A stretch of 11,825 nucleotides of DNA from Bacillota bacterium (GCA_023415715.1 JAEZJP010000136.1:1-11825), one strand, 5' to 3'; positions 1 through 6,980 are shown, counted from the first letter of the stretch. The notes: a model not told the origin generated them from the sequence alone. A program made the numbers and translations.

Positions 1-225
1 GATCAGCTTAATGGTGGCGGACTGGATCTTGGAATTAAGGAAGTTCTCGAAATCCTGCAGGCCCAGGGTGGTAATGCCGGAAATTGGGTCCGTGGTAGAC
101 TGCTCGCTGATGCCGGGAACTACTACGCGCACAACAGGCTTTGCATCGCTCGCCAGTGCGGCCGGTATCGTGGCTATCATGCAGATAGCAAGTACAAGGG
201 CTACCCATTTTTTGGATCTTGTCAT
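1..225 (-). CDS. Extracellular solute-binding protein, N-terminal part (runs off window)
   Basis: Only the first 75 codons are present; the frame is open to base 1, so the 3' end lies outside. The protein begins MTRSKKW and then has a hydrophobic stretch (about residues 7-24) ending in PAALA-SD, a good signal peptidase I site. The mature start (about residues 27-75) has a short beta strand (VVRVVVPG) followed by a helical segment (GLQDFENFLNSKI), the usual opening of ABC-transporter substrate-binding proteins for sugars or oligosaccharides. The only Cys (residue 15) sits inside the hydrophobic core and does not form a convincing lipobox, which is unusual for a Gram-positive binding protein. 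It lies 56 bases downstream of the GH-like gene and is probably the last seen member of the same operon, supplying uptake of the substrate. An AAAGG lies about 12 bases before the ATG. The transporter permeases are not in view. The family assignment rests on the signal peptide, the opening pattern and context. Confidence 0.6.
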   Translation of the reverse strand, partial: MTRSKKWVALVLAICMIATIPAALASDAKPVVRVVVPGISEQSTTDPISGITTLGLQDFENFLNSKIQSATIKLI

Positions 226-253
226 TGTGGAAACCAACCTTTCATTTATTATT

Positions 254-271
254 TGCGGCGTACCTGCCGCA
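254..271 (-). other. Intercistronic hairpin before the solute-binding protein gene
   Basis: TGCGGC and GCCGCA form a perfect 6-bp stem with a 6-base loop between the stop of the GH-like gene (282) and the start of the binding-protein gene (225). No T-run follows on the transcribed (minus) strand, so it is not a standard terminator. It may be an RNA-processing or stabilising element that lets the binding protein be made at a level different from the enzymes, which is common for ABC-transporter operons (inference). Confidence 0.4.
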
Positions 272-281
272 GAAAAACAAT

Positions 282-1550
282 TTATTCCGCTATCGCATTC
301 ACTTTTACCACAGCGCCGTCCACCTGAGTGACGACAGCCGTCCATTTTTCGCCCGGCTCGATTTTCGCGGGGAATGGCCGCTGATACCAGTTGCTTCCTA
401 CGGAATTCATAACAAATGGATCGTCATATGCTCGGCCGACAAGCTCCCCTTCGCGGAAGATGTCCACACGGTCGATCCGCTCCGGATACAGCGCCGCCAG
501 GCGGATCCAGCGCTTGCCATCCGCTCCGGCATTTTTCTCCAAGCCCTGCAGATAATACTGGTTCTGTGGCGGCGCCTCGTGTTTTTTAAGCCCCACCGCC
601 AGGGCTACACGCCGGGCGAAAAAGCTGTCCTCGCCTTCCGTGATGTTCCAATCCGCCGGAGGCTCCTGCTTGGTCAGGTTGTTGTAGTACCCCCAGGAAA
701 CACCTTCGTCCAGGCAGACCTGCATGTTGCTCAGCGCCTGAGAATCCTCGTTGACCACCACTGGCCGTTCGGGCTTTATGGCCTTTGCCTTCCGAATCAG
801 GTTCCATAGCTTTTGGCGTGACTGGTCGTTGCCATGGATCAAAATAACATCGGAGGCTTGTGCTATGGATTCATCAAAGTAACCACCGGTGCCGCTGCAG
901 CCAGTCAGCATACCGCCCGATTCCCGCTGCGCAACATTGATCAATTGAATGACACCCGCCGGCGTGTACAGGATGGGGTGCACGCGGAACGGAAGGATAT
1001 CGTGCTCGTTGGCGATCTCGATGATCACATTGGTGAAACCCTTGTCACGCAGCCAGTTGGCGGCAGTTTTGACCGCTGCAAGCACCGCTGTGTCGTCTTT
1101 TAAGAACCGCGTCTGCGAGCCGTAGAACAGGCTGACAATCACCGCCATGCCTATGCGGTCCGCCGCCTGCACCAGGCGTTCCATCCGGGACAGATATTCA
1201 GGATCAATGGTTGTGCCGTCCTCGCCAAACGGGTTGTTGTGAATGGTCTCGTTGGCCACGGTGAAGCAGGGTCCGCCGCCCTGGAAGCCCACCGTGAAAG
1301 CTCTTAAACCCGTGGCGTACCAGGCGGGAAGCGCATCAACAAGCGCATCGGTATTCCTGTCGGGGTCAAACTGCCTTGCGAAGCGGTGGAAGCGGGATGC
1401 ATCCGCCGCGTCGTCAAAGACGCCCTGTATAAAGCGGGCATTCATCAACAGCCCTTTGGCCGAGTCAGGGCAGCCGGGGATCTCATCGTACACCAGCCTG
1501 CCATTGATATAAAACTTTTCGCCTTTTTTACTCAGGACCGTATGGCTCAT
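282..1550 (-). CDS. Clan GH-A-like TIM-barrel glycosidase candidate, paralogue 2
   Basis: A 422-residue protein without signal peptide, so probably cytoplasmic. It reads as a (beta/alpha)8 glycosidase of the clan GH-A type. IEIANEHD (acid/base Glu182) sits at the end of a strand as in the NE motif of beta-strand 4, and VVVNEDS (Glu268) fits the strand-7 nucleophile. The opening (FYING, then GLLMNARFIQGVFDD, then RAFTVGFQGG) and a late SWGYYNN are shared with the paralogue at 4698-5966, which is the same length and similar over its whole span (about half the positions by eye). A C-terminal beta-rich part (about 345-422) follows the barrel. I know of similar uncharacterised proteins but no assigned substrate. 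An in-frame start upstream at 1721 exists, but 1550 is preferred: it has a strong AAGGAGG a few bases upstream, matches the paralogue's length and overlaps the previous stop by ATGA. Likely role: cleaving or binding a small imported glycoside. Confidence 0.7.
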   Translation of the reverse strand: MSHTVLSKKGEKFYINGRLVYDEIPGCPDSAKGLLMNARFIQGVFDDAADASRFHRFARQFDPDRNTDALVDALPAWYATGLRAFTVGFQGGGPCFTVANETIHNNPFGEDGTTIDPEYLSRMERLVQAADRIGMAVIVSLFYGSQTRFLKDDTAVLAAVKTAANWLRDKGFTNVIIEIANEHDILPFRVHPILYTPAGVIQLINVAQRESGGMLTGCSGTGGYFDESIAQASDVILIHGNDQSRQKLWNLIRKAKAIKPERPVVVNEDSQALSNMQVCLDEGVSWGYYNNLTKQEPPADWNITEGEDSFFARRVALAVGLKKHEAPPQNQYYLQGLEKNAGADGKRWIRLAALYPERIDRVDIFREGELVGRAYDDPFVMNSVGSNWYQRPFPAKIEPGEKWTAVVTQVDGAVVKVNAIAE

Positions 1551-2098
1551 ACTTCCTCCTTGATGATCACCGGCATCCGTGTAATATCCGGATCGGTAAA
1601 TGGGTCCATGGTACATGTGGCCATGCTGGAGATGGAAAAGAGCACTGCACCGTCTTCCCCCGCCTGAAGCCAATGCTTGACCCCAGGCTTCAGCGTTATC
1701 TGCTGAACCGGTGTAAGGCACACTTCCCTGCGGCAGGTGTAGCAGCTTTGCTTCCCTTTGGGGATGAAACCATCTATCGGGCCGTCTCCGCCGGGCAGGT
1801 ACAGCCGCAATACGCCATAGAGCACGCGAAGTGTTTCTTCCTTCCCCTCATAACCTTCCATGGCTGTGTGCCAATGTTCCGGCAGCGTCTGGCCCGGCTG
1901 CAGGCAGATGACCTTCATGCCTACACGGTTGGTGGAAACAAGTGTGGCAATTTGGGAGCCCTCCGAGCGGTAATCTCCAAGGCCGAAATCAGCCACCTCC
2001 ATGCCGGCCAGCTCGCTGTCCGACAATACCACGCCGGCCTTTTTCAGCAGCGGCACACAGGCAGCCCTGGCCTCCTGCACTTCACGCTCATGAAGCAT
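1547..2098 (-). CDS. Cupin sugar isomerase, D-lyxose ketol-isomerase-like
   Basis: A 183-residue cupin resembling the D-lyxose isomerase family (including Bacillus YdaE), which interconvert aldose and ketose with a bound metal. The metal set is visible as EHWH (His75, His77), GKEETLRVLYG (Glu88) and GVKHW (His142), in the order H-H-E-H expected for the family. The ending FTDPDITRMPVI is also typical. It is cytoplasmic, with no signal peptide. A longer reading to 2158 is possible, but the ATG at 2098 is preceded by AAAGGAG at good spacing and sits one base after the upstream BKACE stop, so it is chosen. The 3' end overlaps the next gene by ATGA. In this operon it probably isomerises the sugar released or altered by the GH-like proteins. 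The exact substrate (lyxose, mannose, a keto-sugar or a derivative) cannot be told. The fold is sure; the activity is moderately sure. Confidence 0.8.
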   Translation of the reverse strand: MLHEREVQEARAACVPLLKKAGVVLSDSELAGMEVADFGLGDYRSEGSQIATLVSTNRVGMKVICLQPGQTLPEHWHTAMEGYEGKEETLRVLYGVLRLYLPGGDGPIDGFIPKGKQSCYTCRREVCLTPVQQITLKPGVKHWLQAGEDGAVLFSISSMATCTMDPFTDPDITRMPVIIKEEV

Positions 2099-2099
2099 A

Positions 2100-2933
2100 T
2101 CAGCTCTCCTTTGGTATGTGCAACATTTTTCTGGCGTCTGCTGGGGTAGCCACCTCACAGCCCATAGCGCGGATCAGCGACGCTGCCCGTTTTACCAGCG
2201 TTTCATTGGATGGGGCGATGACGCCATGTTCCAGCCAGGCGCTGTCCTCATATCCCACACGGATCATATTGGCCCCCATACCCACCGCTGCCGCCAATAA
2301 GGTCATGTCTTCCATGCCATGGTGGATCACTCCGAAGGAGGCGCCTTCAACTGACCCTAGCCCTACTTCCAGCGCCATGGACGACAGCGCGCGCCAGGTG
2401 GCGGGAAGCGCCCACTCAAAGCCCAGGCAAATATTGAACTGCGCGTGGGCAACCAAGCCTTTCTTGAGAAGCATTTGCCCTACGCGCACCATGGAAAGGT
2501 CGAAAACCTCCATCTCGGCGGCAACATGATGTTTCACCATTTGTTCACACCAGTACCGTATATCCGGCAGCGTGTTTACGTAAACGCCTTCCCCAAAGTT
2601 CACAGACCCAATGTTCAGCGACGCGCTTTGGGTAAGGGGATGGGTTACGGACACACACCGCTCCGCCAGGGAAAGCGTTGTCAAACCGCCGGTAGAACCC
2701 TGGATCACGATATCCGAGCAGCTGCGGATGGCACGGAGCGTTTTGTCAAAGCAGTGCAAGTCTCCCGTCTGCTCTCCAGCATCGTCCCGCACGTGCAGGT
2801 GCACGATGGATGCCCCGGAAAGGGCGCAGCGGACAACATCCTGCGCAACGGCGGCGGGGCTTACCGGGCTGTCCGCACCTTCAGGCGCGGACAGGGAAAC
2901 AGGAGCAACCGCCAGGATGATCTTTCGCTTCAT
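2100..2933 (-). CDS. Beta-keto acid cleavage enzyme (BKACE, DUF849 family)
   Basis: A 277-residue TIM-barrel enzyme of the BKACE family. These enzymes use acetyl-CoA and Zn(II) to split a beta-keto acid into acetoacetate and a new acyl-CoA. Zinc ligands are clear: VHLHVRD (His45, His47) and RVGYED (Glu229), nearly the same spacing as in the founding enzyme Kce (3-keto-5-aminohexanoate cleavage enzyme). Also present are GSTGG (79-83), SLNIGSVNFG (105-114) and MEVFDLSM (141-148), all family landmarks. Arg225 in RVG matches the conserved arginine. The N-terminal substrate-side segment (PVSLSAPEGADSP, 11-23) lacks the acidic residue Kce uses near position 14, so the substrate is probably not a beta-amino keto acid. 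The upstream ATG at 3005 is rejected: the ATG at 2933 has GGGAGAAG upstream and overlaps the crotonase stop by ATGA. The pairing with sugar enzymes is unusual. Confidence 0.88.
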   Translation of the reverse strand: MKRKIILAVAPVSLSAPEGADSPVSPAAVAQDVVRCALSGASIVHLHVRDDAGEQTGDLHCFDKTLRAIRSCSDIVIQGSTGGLTTLSLAERCVSVTHPLTQSASLNIGSVNFGEGVYVNTLPDIRYWCEQMVKHHVAAEMEVFDLSMVRVGQMLLKKGLVAHAQFNICLGFEWALPATWRALSSMALEVGLGSVEGASFGVIHHGMEDMTLLAAAVGMGANMIRVGYEDSAWLEHGVIAPSNETLVKRAASLIRAMGCEVATPADARKMLHIPKES

Positions 2934-3709
2934 GGCCTGCTTCTCCCATAGCGCGGCGGCAGGCCCAGGTCGCGCATATCCAGCGCGGCTTTCGCATCGG
3001 GGCACAGCAGCGCCTGCACAAGAAGGTCCCTCGCATCGCGCAATTGCCGTTCATATTGGTAGCTGTCCATCTGCCGGCGCAACTCCTTGATCATCTTAAG
3101 GGCAGAGGGACTCTTTTCCGCAAGCTCCGAAATCCAGCCTGCGCATGTCTCTTGTGCACAGCCCTCAGGCCTGACCTCCGTTACAAGGCCCATCTCCAGC
3201 GCTTCCTCAGCCGTCAGCGCGCTGCCGGTCAGCGCCATGTGCATCAGCCGCTTTTGGGGAACTGCGCGGCACGCTCCCGAAAAGGAGATCACCGGGGGCA
3301 AGCCGCCCAGTATTTCCGGGATGGAGAAGGTGCTCTCCGGGGTGCACACAGCCAAGTCGCAAGCTTCCACCAGGCTGAACCCGCCGCCGGCTACCGTACC
3401 GTTTATACATGCGATGACCGGCACGGCACACTGGTAAATGGCAAGCAAAGCGCCTGTCAGGCTGTCGCCAAACGCGCGGACATCCGCGGCGTCCTGTTTG
3501 CGAAAATCACCCAGATCGCCGCCCAGGCAAAATACGCTTCCCTCATTGCGCACAAGGACCGCACGGATATCGTCATCCGTTTCCCGCAACGCCTTTTCCA
3601 TGCACGCAAGCAGCGGCCGTGTAAGCTTGTTTCCGGTCTCAGGGCTGGTAAAGGCAATCTCCATGCAGGCATCACGCCTGGCAACGCGGATACCGGTTTC
3701 GCGGCTCAT
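2930..3709 (-). CDS. Enoyl-CoA hydratase/isomerase family (crotonase-fold) protein
   Basis: A 259-residue crotonase-superfamily protein, full length for the family. The oxyanion-hole regions are GSVFCLGGDLGDF (57-69) and GTVAGGGFSL (104-113). SIPEILGG (129-136) carries Glu132, which matches the second catalytic Glu (Glu164 of rat mitochondrial enoyl-CoA hydratase). The first catalytic Glu (rat Glu144) is replaced by Ser112. Classical hydratases need both, so this member is more likely an isomerase, a hydrolase or a C-C bond lyase/decarboxylase acting on a CoA thioester. The C-terminal helices (about 195-259) look normal. The protein is cytoplasmic. It overlaps the genes on each side by ATGA, and it probably feeds or follows the BKACE step, which yields acyl-CoA. 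The ribosome site is weak (GGTGG), which fits translation coupled to the upstream gene. The fold is certain; the reaction is not. Confidence 0.85.
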   Translation of the reverse strand: MSRETGIRVARRDACMEIAFTSPETGNKLTRPLLACMEKALRETDDDIRAVLVRNEGSVFCLGGDLGDFRKQDAADVRAFGDSLTGALLAIYQCAVPVIACINGTVAGGGFSLVEACDLAVCTPESTFSIPEILGGLPPVISFSGACRAVPQKRLMHMALTGSALTAEEALEMGLVTEVRPEGCAQETCAGWISELAEKSPSALKMIKELRRQMDSYQYERQLRDARDLLVQALLCPDAKAALDMRDLGLPPRYGRSRP

Positions 3710-4677
3710 TTGTTGCCACCAAACACCTGTGAGCGTACATAATCGTACACGTCCATGGCGTCGCCGGTGTGCATCAGCGCATACAGCTTCTTTTCGTCAA
3801 TCCTGTCTGCCAGGTCAAAGATGAAATCCATCCACTCAAACGTCTTGGCCATAATCTTGATGGGATCATGGCGCTGGGGGAACACGTCGGCCGTCACCCA
3901 GCCGGTATAGCCGATCCGCTTCATATATAATGCAAATTCGATATAGTCCCACAGGTTGACAGTGCCCGGAAGCATGTCCCAATCCCAATTGCGGAAATTG
4001 TCGTTGATGTGGATATAGAACAGCCGGTTCATTTCCGAAAGGAATGCCAGGGAATCTGCGGGGATCTCGCCGCACTGCAGCGCGTGGCCCACATCCAGCG
4101 TCACGCCTACATTTGGCATGCCCACCTTTTCACAAAAGGCTGCCATCTTGCCCGCATTCCCCAGCAGGCAGTGTACCCGGGGCTCGGAGAGCTTGTACTC
4201 CAGCGAAATTTTCACATCTGCGCGGTAGCTGGCAGCTTCACGCACTGCTTCAAGGGCGTCATTCCAGGCGCGGTTATAGTCAAGCTCAAAGGGATAGTCC
4301 GCGCCGTCGTTCAAAAAGGCGGAGGTCACCATGTTGCAGCCCAGCACCGCTGCGGCATCCATGGATACCTTCATCATCTCCACGGCGGCGCGGCGGGCTT
4401 TGGGATTGGGGCTGGAGAAGGAACCAAAGCGGAAAACCTCCTCGCCCTTTACGTTCAGATTCACTGTAGATACTCCAAGGCCATAGCCGTCCAGCAGCTT
4501 CTTGAGCGGAACCGGATCCTGAAAGTTTTGGGGATACACTACCTCAAGCCCTGAGCAGCCCTTGACCCTGGAGGCCATCTCCACCATTTCCTCCATAGGG
4601 CGGGCAGGCTGATAATCGATAAAACGGTCCTTCACCTTGCCCATAAAACCGGTAATAATTGCGTATTTGCGGCCCAT
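3706..4677 (-). CDS. Xylose-isomerase-like TIM-barrel sugar isomerase/epimerase
   Basis: A 323-residue protein of the AP_endonuc_2 / xylose-isomerase-like barrel family. Likely metal ligands in order are Glu160 (KISLEYK), Asp195 (VTLDVGH), His223 (YIHINDN) and Asp264 (VTADVFPQR), with His198 beside the second. The fourth ligand is Asp, as in rhamnose isomerase-type enzymes, whereas tagatose/psicose 3-epimerases have Glu there. EYKLSEPR is also reminiscent of the rhamnose/xylose isomerase-like branch. So an aldose-ketose isomerase, an epimerase or a related sugar lyase is likely; the substrate is unknown. An in-frame ATG at 4701 overlaps the upstream stop by ATGA but lacks a Shine-Dalgarno site. 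The ATG at 4677 has GAGGAAAG at good spacing and is chosen, leaving a 20-base gap to the upstream gene. Its 3' end overlaps the crotonase gene by ATGA. Two different isomerase folds in one operon suggest successive steps on the same sugar. Confidence 0.8.
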   Translation of the reverse strand: MGRKYAIITGFMGKVKDRFIDYQPARPMEEMVEMASRVKGCSGLEVVYPQNFQDPVPLKKLLDGYGLGVSTVNLNVKGEEVFRFGSFSSPNPKARRAAVEMMKVSMDAAAVLGCNMVTSAFLNDGADYPFELDYNRAWNDALEAVREAASYRADVKISLEYKLSEPRVHCLLGNAGKMAAFCEKVGMPNVGVTLDVGHALQCGEIPADSLAFLSEMNRLFYIHINDNFRNWDWDMLPGTVNLWDYIEFALYMKRIGYTGWVTADVFPQRHDPIKIMAKTFEWMDFIFDLADRIDEKKLYALMHTGDAMDVYDYVRSQVFGGNK

Positions 4678-4697
4678 AATCTTTCCTCTTTCCTTTG

Positions 4698-5966
4698 TCA
4701 TTCATCAATGGTATACGTTTTGCGCACCACTTCGCCGCCGGCCAGGTATACATCGGCGCTGTAACGCTCACCCTTTTTCACTGTAAACGGTGTCCCAAGC
4801 CATGTGGTTTCACAGTTTGCAAAAAAGGGCTCATCATACGACGTATAAAGCAATTCCCCGTCTTTTGAAAATTCCACCCTGTCCACCTGTTCCGGATACT
4901 CCGCCGCCAGGCGCATTGTGTGCAGGCCGCCGCCAAACGCATCCACGGGCTTCAGCCCCTGCAGCACAAACTGATCCTCCCGGGGAAGCTCCTTAACGGG
5001 GATACCAACCGCCCGGGCCATTCGCCTTGCGAAAAAAAGATCCTCCCCGGCAGTAACGCCATGGAAGCAGGGCGGTATCTGCTTTGTATAATTGTTGTAA
5101 TACCCCCAGGAGGTGCCTGCCTTAAGCGCCACATCAACACGGGTGCAGCACGGGCTGTCCTCATTGCACAAAACAGGCTTTCCTTTGGCAAGCTTCGTGG
5201 CGCGTGTCAAAAAATCATAATATTGCCCGCGTGTCAAGCCGTTGCCATGCACCAAAACAAAGTCGCTGGCATCAGCAACCTGCTCGTCTGCCGTGCCGCC
5301 GCCACCGCTGGATGAAGTAAGCATACCGCCGCTTTCCGCGCGTGCCAGCTCAATTAGTGATACGATCCCTTCTGCCGTCTGGATGATGGGATGCGCTTTG
5401 TTGAGGGAAATGTCATACTCATTGGCGACATCGATCATGACATTGGTATACCCTTTCTCCTTCAGAAAGCGCGCGGCAACGGTTACCGCGTTGCGGATGG
5501 CAAGTCCTGTCTTCATTTTCTTGGCCTGGGCCCAGTAAAGGATATTTACGATCACCACCATACCCAATTTGTCCGCAGCTGTGATCAAGCGGTCCATTCG
5601 TGCCGCGTATTCACTGTCCAGCGCAAGGCCTTCCGTGCCAAAGGGGTTATTTTCAATATCCTCCACTTCCGTCATGCCAACAGGCCAGCCGCCCTGAAAC
5701 CCAACAGTGAAGGCGCGCAGGCCATAACGATACCACTCGGGCAAAGCTAAGATCAATGCGTCGGTGTTCGCGTCCGGATCAAACCGTTCAAGCGCCAGCT
5801 GATTATATAGCGCCCTGTGGCCGGCATCATCAAAAATGCCCTGTATCAGCCGCTGGTTCCACAAAAGCCCATGGGAAGCAGGGTTGCTGCCGGGAATATC
5901 CTGATACGTCAGCACACCATTGATCGTAAAGCGGCCCATGCAAACACCCACCACAGTCCTGCCCAT
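4698..5966 (-). CDS. Clan GH-A-like TIM-barrel glycosidase candidate, paralogue 1
   Basis: First gene of the operon: 422 residues, the same length as its paralogue at 282-1550 and alignable along nearly all of it. Candidate catalytic residues are Glu183 (MIDVANEYD, acid/base) and Glu269 (VLCNEDS, nucleophile). Shared landmarks are RFTING (12-17), GLLWNQRLIQGIFDD (33-47), LRAFTVGFQGG (83-93), LVHGNG (238-243) and SWGYYNNYTKQ (286-296). There is no signal peptide, so it should act in the cytoplasm. A later ATG at 5939 is possible, but 5966 gives the same N-terminal length as the paralogue and has AGAGGTG upstream. The divergence from the paralogue is spread along the gene, so the duplication is old and the two probably differ in substrate or linkage. 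The leader from the predicted promoter is about 40 bases. No characterised subfamily is recognised; a non-catalytic role is not excluded. Confidence 0.7.
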   Translation of the reverse strand: MGRTVVGVCMGRFTINGVLTYQDIPGSNPASHGLLWNQRLIQGIFDDAGHRALYNQLALERFDPDANTDALILALPEWYRYGLRAFTVGFQGGWPVGMTEVEDIENNPFGTEGLALDSEYAARMDRLITAADKLGMVVIVNILYWAQAKKMKTGLAIRNAVTVAARFLKEKGYTNVMIDVANEYDISLNKAHPIIQTAEGIVSLIELARAESGGMLTSSSGGGGTADEQVADASDFVLVHGNGLTRGQYYDFLTRATKLAKGKPVLCNEDSPCCTRVDVALKAGTSWGYYNNYTKQIPPCFHGVTAGEDLFFARRMARAVGIPVKELPREDQFVLQGLKPVDAFGGGLHTMRLAAEYPEQVDRVEFSKDGELLYTSYDEPFFANCETTWLGTPFTVKKGERYSADVYLAGGEVVRKTYTIDE

Positions 5967-6015
5967 GTCTGCACCTCTTTTGGATTCATTTTTCTGATTT
6001 GGAATTCATATTTCA

Positions 6016-6045
6016 ATTATATATCAGGTTACAGCATCATGTCAA
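6016..6045 (-). promoter_or_regulatory. Sigma-A promoter of the catabolic operon
   Basis: On the minus strand there is a perfect -35 TTGACA (6045-6040) and a perfect -10 TATAAT (6021-6016) with an 18-base spacer. It sits about 50 bases upstream of the first operon gene (5966). Such a strong core promoter suggests that control is by repression, fitting the divergently encoded GntR-type regulator. Confidence 0.8.
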
Positions 6046-6094
6046 TGCTATTTTCGATTTTTGAATTCATTTTTTTGTTTTTGAACGCATTCTG

Positions 6095-6105
6095 TTGTCA
6101 AACGA
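6095..6105. promoter_or_regulatory. Candidate GntR/FadR-type operator
   Basis: TTGTCAAACGA matches the TNGTNNNACNA consensus used by many FadR-subfamily GntR regulators. It overlaps the -35 box of the regulator's own promoter, so autorepression is the natural reading. A second, imperfect match (AGGTGCTACAA, 6140-6150) covers the regulator's ribosome binding site. Binding by the product of 6160-6879 is inferred. Confidence 0.5.
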
Positions 6106-6123
6106 GAAAGGATATGGTATGCT
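6095..6123 (+). promoter_or_regulatory. Promoter of the GntR-family regulator gene
   Basis: TTGTCA (6095-6100) and TATGCT (6118-6123) are separated by 17 bases, a good sigma-A arrangement, with the start codon 36 bases further on. It is divergent from the operon promoter, with the two -35 boxes about 50 bases apart. Confidence 0.65.
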
Positions 6124-6159
6124 TTATGCACGTAAGGGTTTCCAATTGGAGGTGCTACA

Positions 6160-6879
6160 ATGACGAATGCAGATGCCACAATACGCACAACAGATGATAT
6201 TTACCAGCGCATTCGGACTTTGGTTTTGAAAGGCGAACTGCTTCCCAACCAGCGTATTAACCAGAACACCCTGGCGCAGACACTTGGCGTCAGCAGGACG
6301 CCTGTCATCAAAGCGCTTCATATGCTGGAAGCCGAAGGCTTGGTAGACAACATCCCAAACCGTGGCTTCTATATACATAAAACGACGCTGCGGGAGCTGA
6401 TCGAGCTATATATGCTCCGTCAAAGTCTGGAAATGGTGGCGGCCAATAATTTGGCGGAAACGGGAACAAACGAGCAGATCGATCGTCTGTTTTCCTTATT
6501 CAGTCCTTTTATCGGACAGGAAGACATCAATGTAGATGCGTATTTCAATGCCGACAGGCAATTTCATACTCTGATGATGGATTGGTGTGACAATTCCCTC
6601 CTGCGCCACATCAACGAATCCCTGCGGCTGATGGACCGCACTTTTTCATTCGGTCTATTGCGTCCGCCCAAGGAAACGCTGAGCGAGCACCTGGCCATCA
6701 TTGACGCGCTGCGCGGCCGTGACGCCGTACGTGTACAGGAGGTTGTCCGCCAGCATACAGAGTATACCAAACAAAATCTTCAAAACATTATCAAACAGTT
6801 TCGTTTATTGGGAATTGACACTTCCAAGCTGTCTATTAATGATGTTATTCACGAGCAGGCTGCTGCAACAGGTACATAA
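6160..6879 (+). CDS. GntR-family transcriptional regulator, FadR/FCD type
   Basis: A 239-residue regulator. Residues about 10-75 form the GntR winged helix-turn-helix (TLAQTLGVSRTPVIKALHMLEAEGL is the helix-turn-helix core; NRGFYIHK is the wing). Residues about 78-220 form an all-helical FCD effector domain. The usual FCD metal ligands are present: Asp132 and His136 (ADRQFH), His177 (SEHL) and His199 (RQHTEY), so a carboxylate-bearing metabolite bound through a metal is a likely effector. It is divergent to the catabolic operon with 193 bases between, the normal position for a local regulator. It has a strong GGAGGTG ribosome site and its own promoter. Most relatives repress their neighbour until a pathway sugar acid or organic acid binds. 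The ligand here would probably be a keto or sugar acid intermediate (inference). A terminator follows about 70 bases after the stop. Confidence 0.92.
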   Translation: MTNADATIRTTDDIYQRIRTLVLKGELLPNQRINQNTLAQTLGVSRTPVIKALHMLEAEGLVDNIPNRGFYIHKTTLRELIELYMLRQSLEMVAANNLAETGTNEQIDRLFSLFSPFIGQEDINVDAYFNADRQFHTLMMDWCDNSLLRHINESLRLMDRTFSFGLLRPPKETLSEHLAIIDALRGRDAVRVQEVVRQHTEYTKQNLQNIIKQFRLLGIDTSKLSINDVIHEQAAATGT

Positions 6880-6946
6880 CGAAAAAGCCGCAAGACTATT
6901 CCCCCGGCCACTCGACACTTATTCCCTTCTTTTTGCCAAAGCACAT

Positions 6947-6980
6947 AAAAATGCCCACCGCATTGGTGAGCATTTTTTTG
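6947..6980 (+). terminator. Rho-independent terminator after the regulator gene
   Basis: AAAATGC-C-CACC pairs with GGTG-A-GCATTTT around a GCATT loop (one C/A mismatch), followed by a run of T. It lies about 70 bases beyond the GntR gene stop. The symmetric A and T tracts mean it could also stop transcription from the other side. Confidence 0.75.

Noticed and set aside
219..809. Plus-strand open frame antisense to the GH-like gene and the binding-protein start
   Set aside because: Shadow of a real minus-strand gene; no ribosome site, and it crosses an intergenic gap and hairpin.
6081..6094. Possible catabolite-response (cre) site near TTGAACGCATTCTG
   Set aside because: The core does not match the cre pattern at the required central positions.
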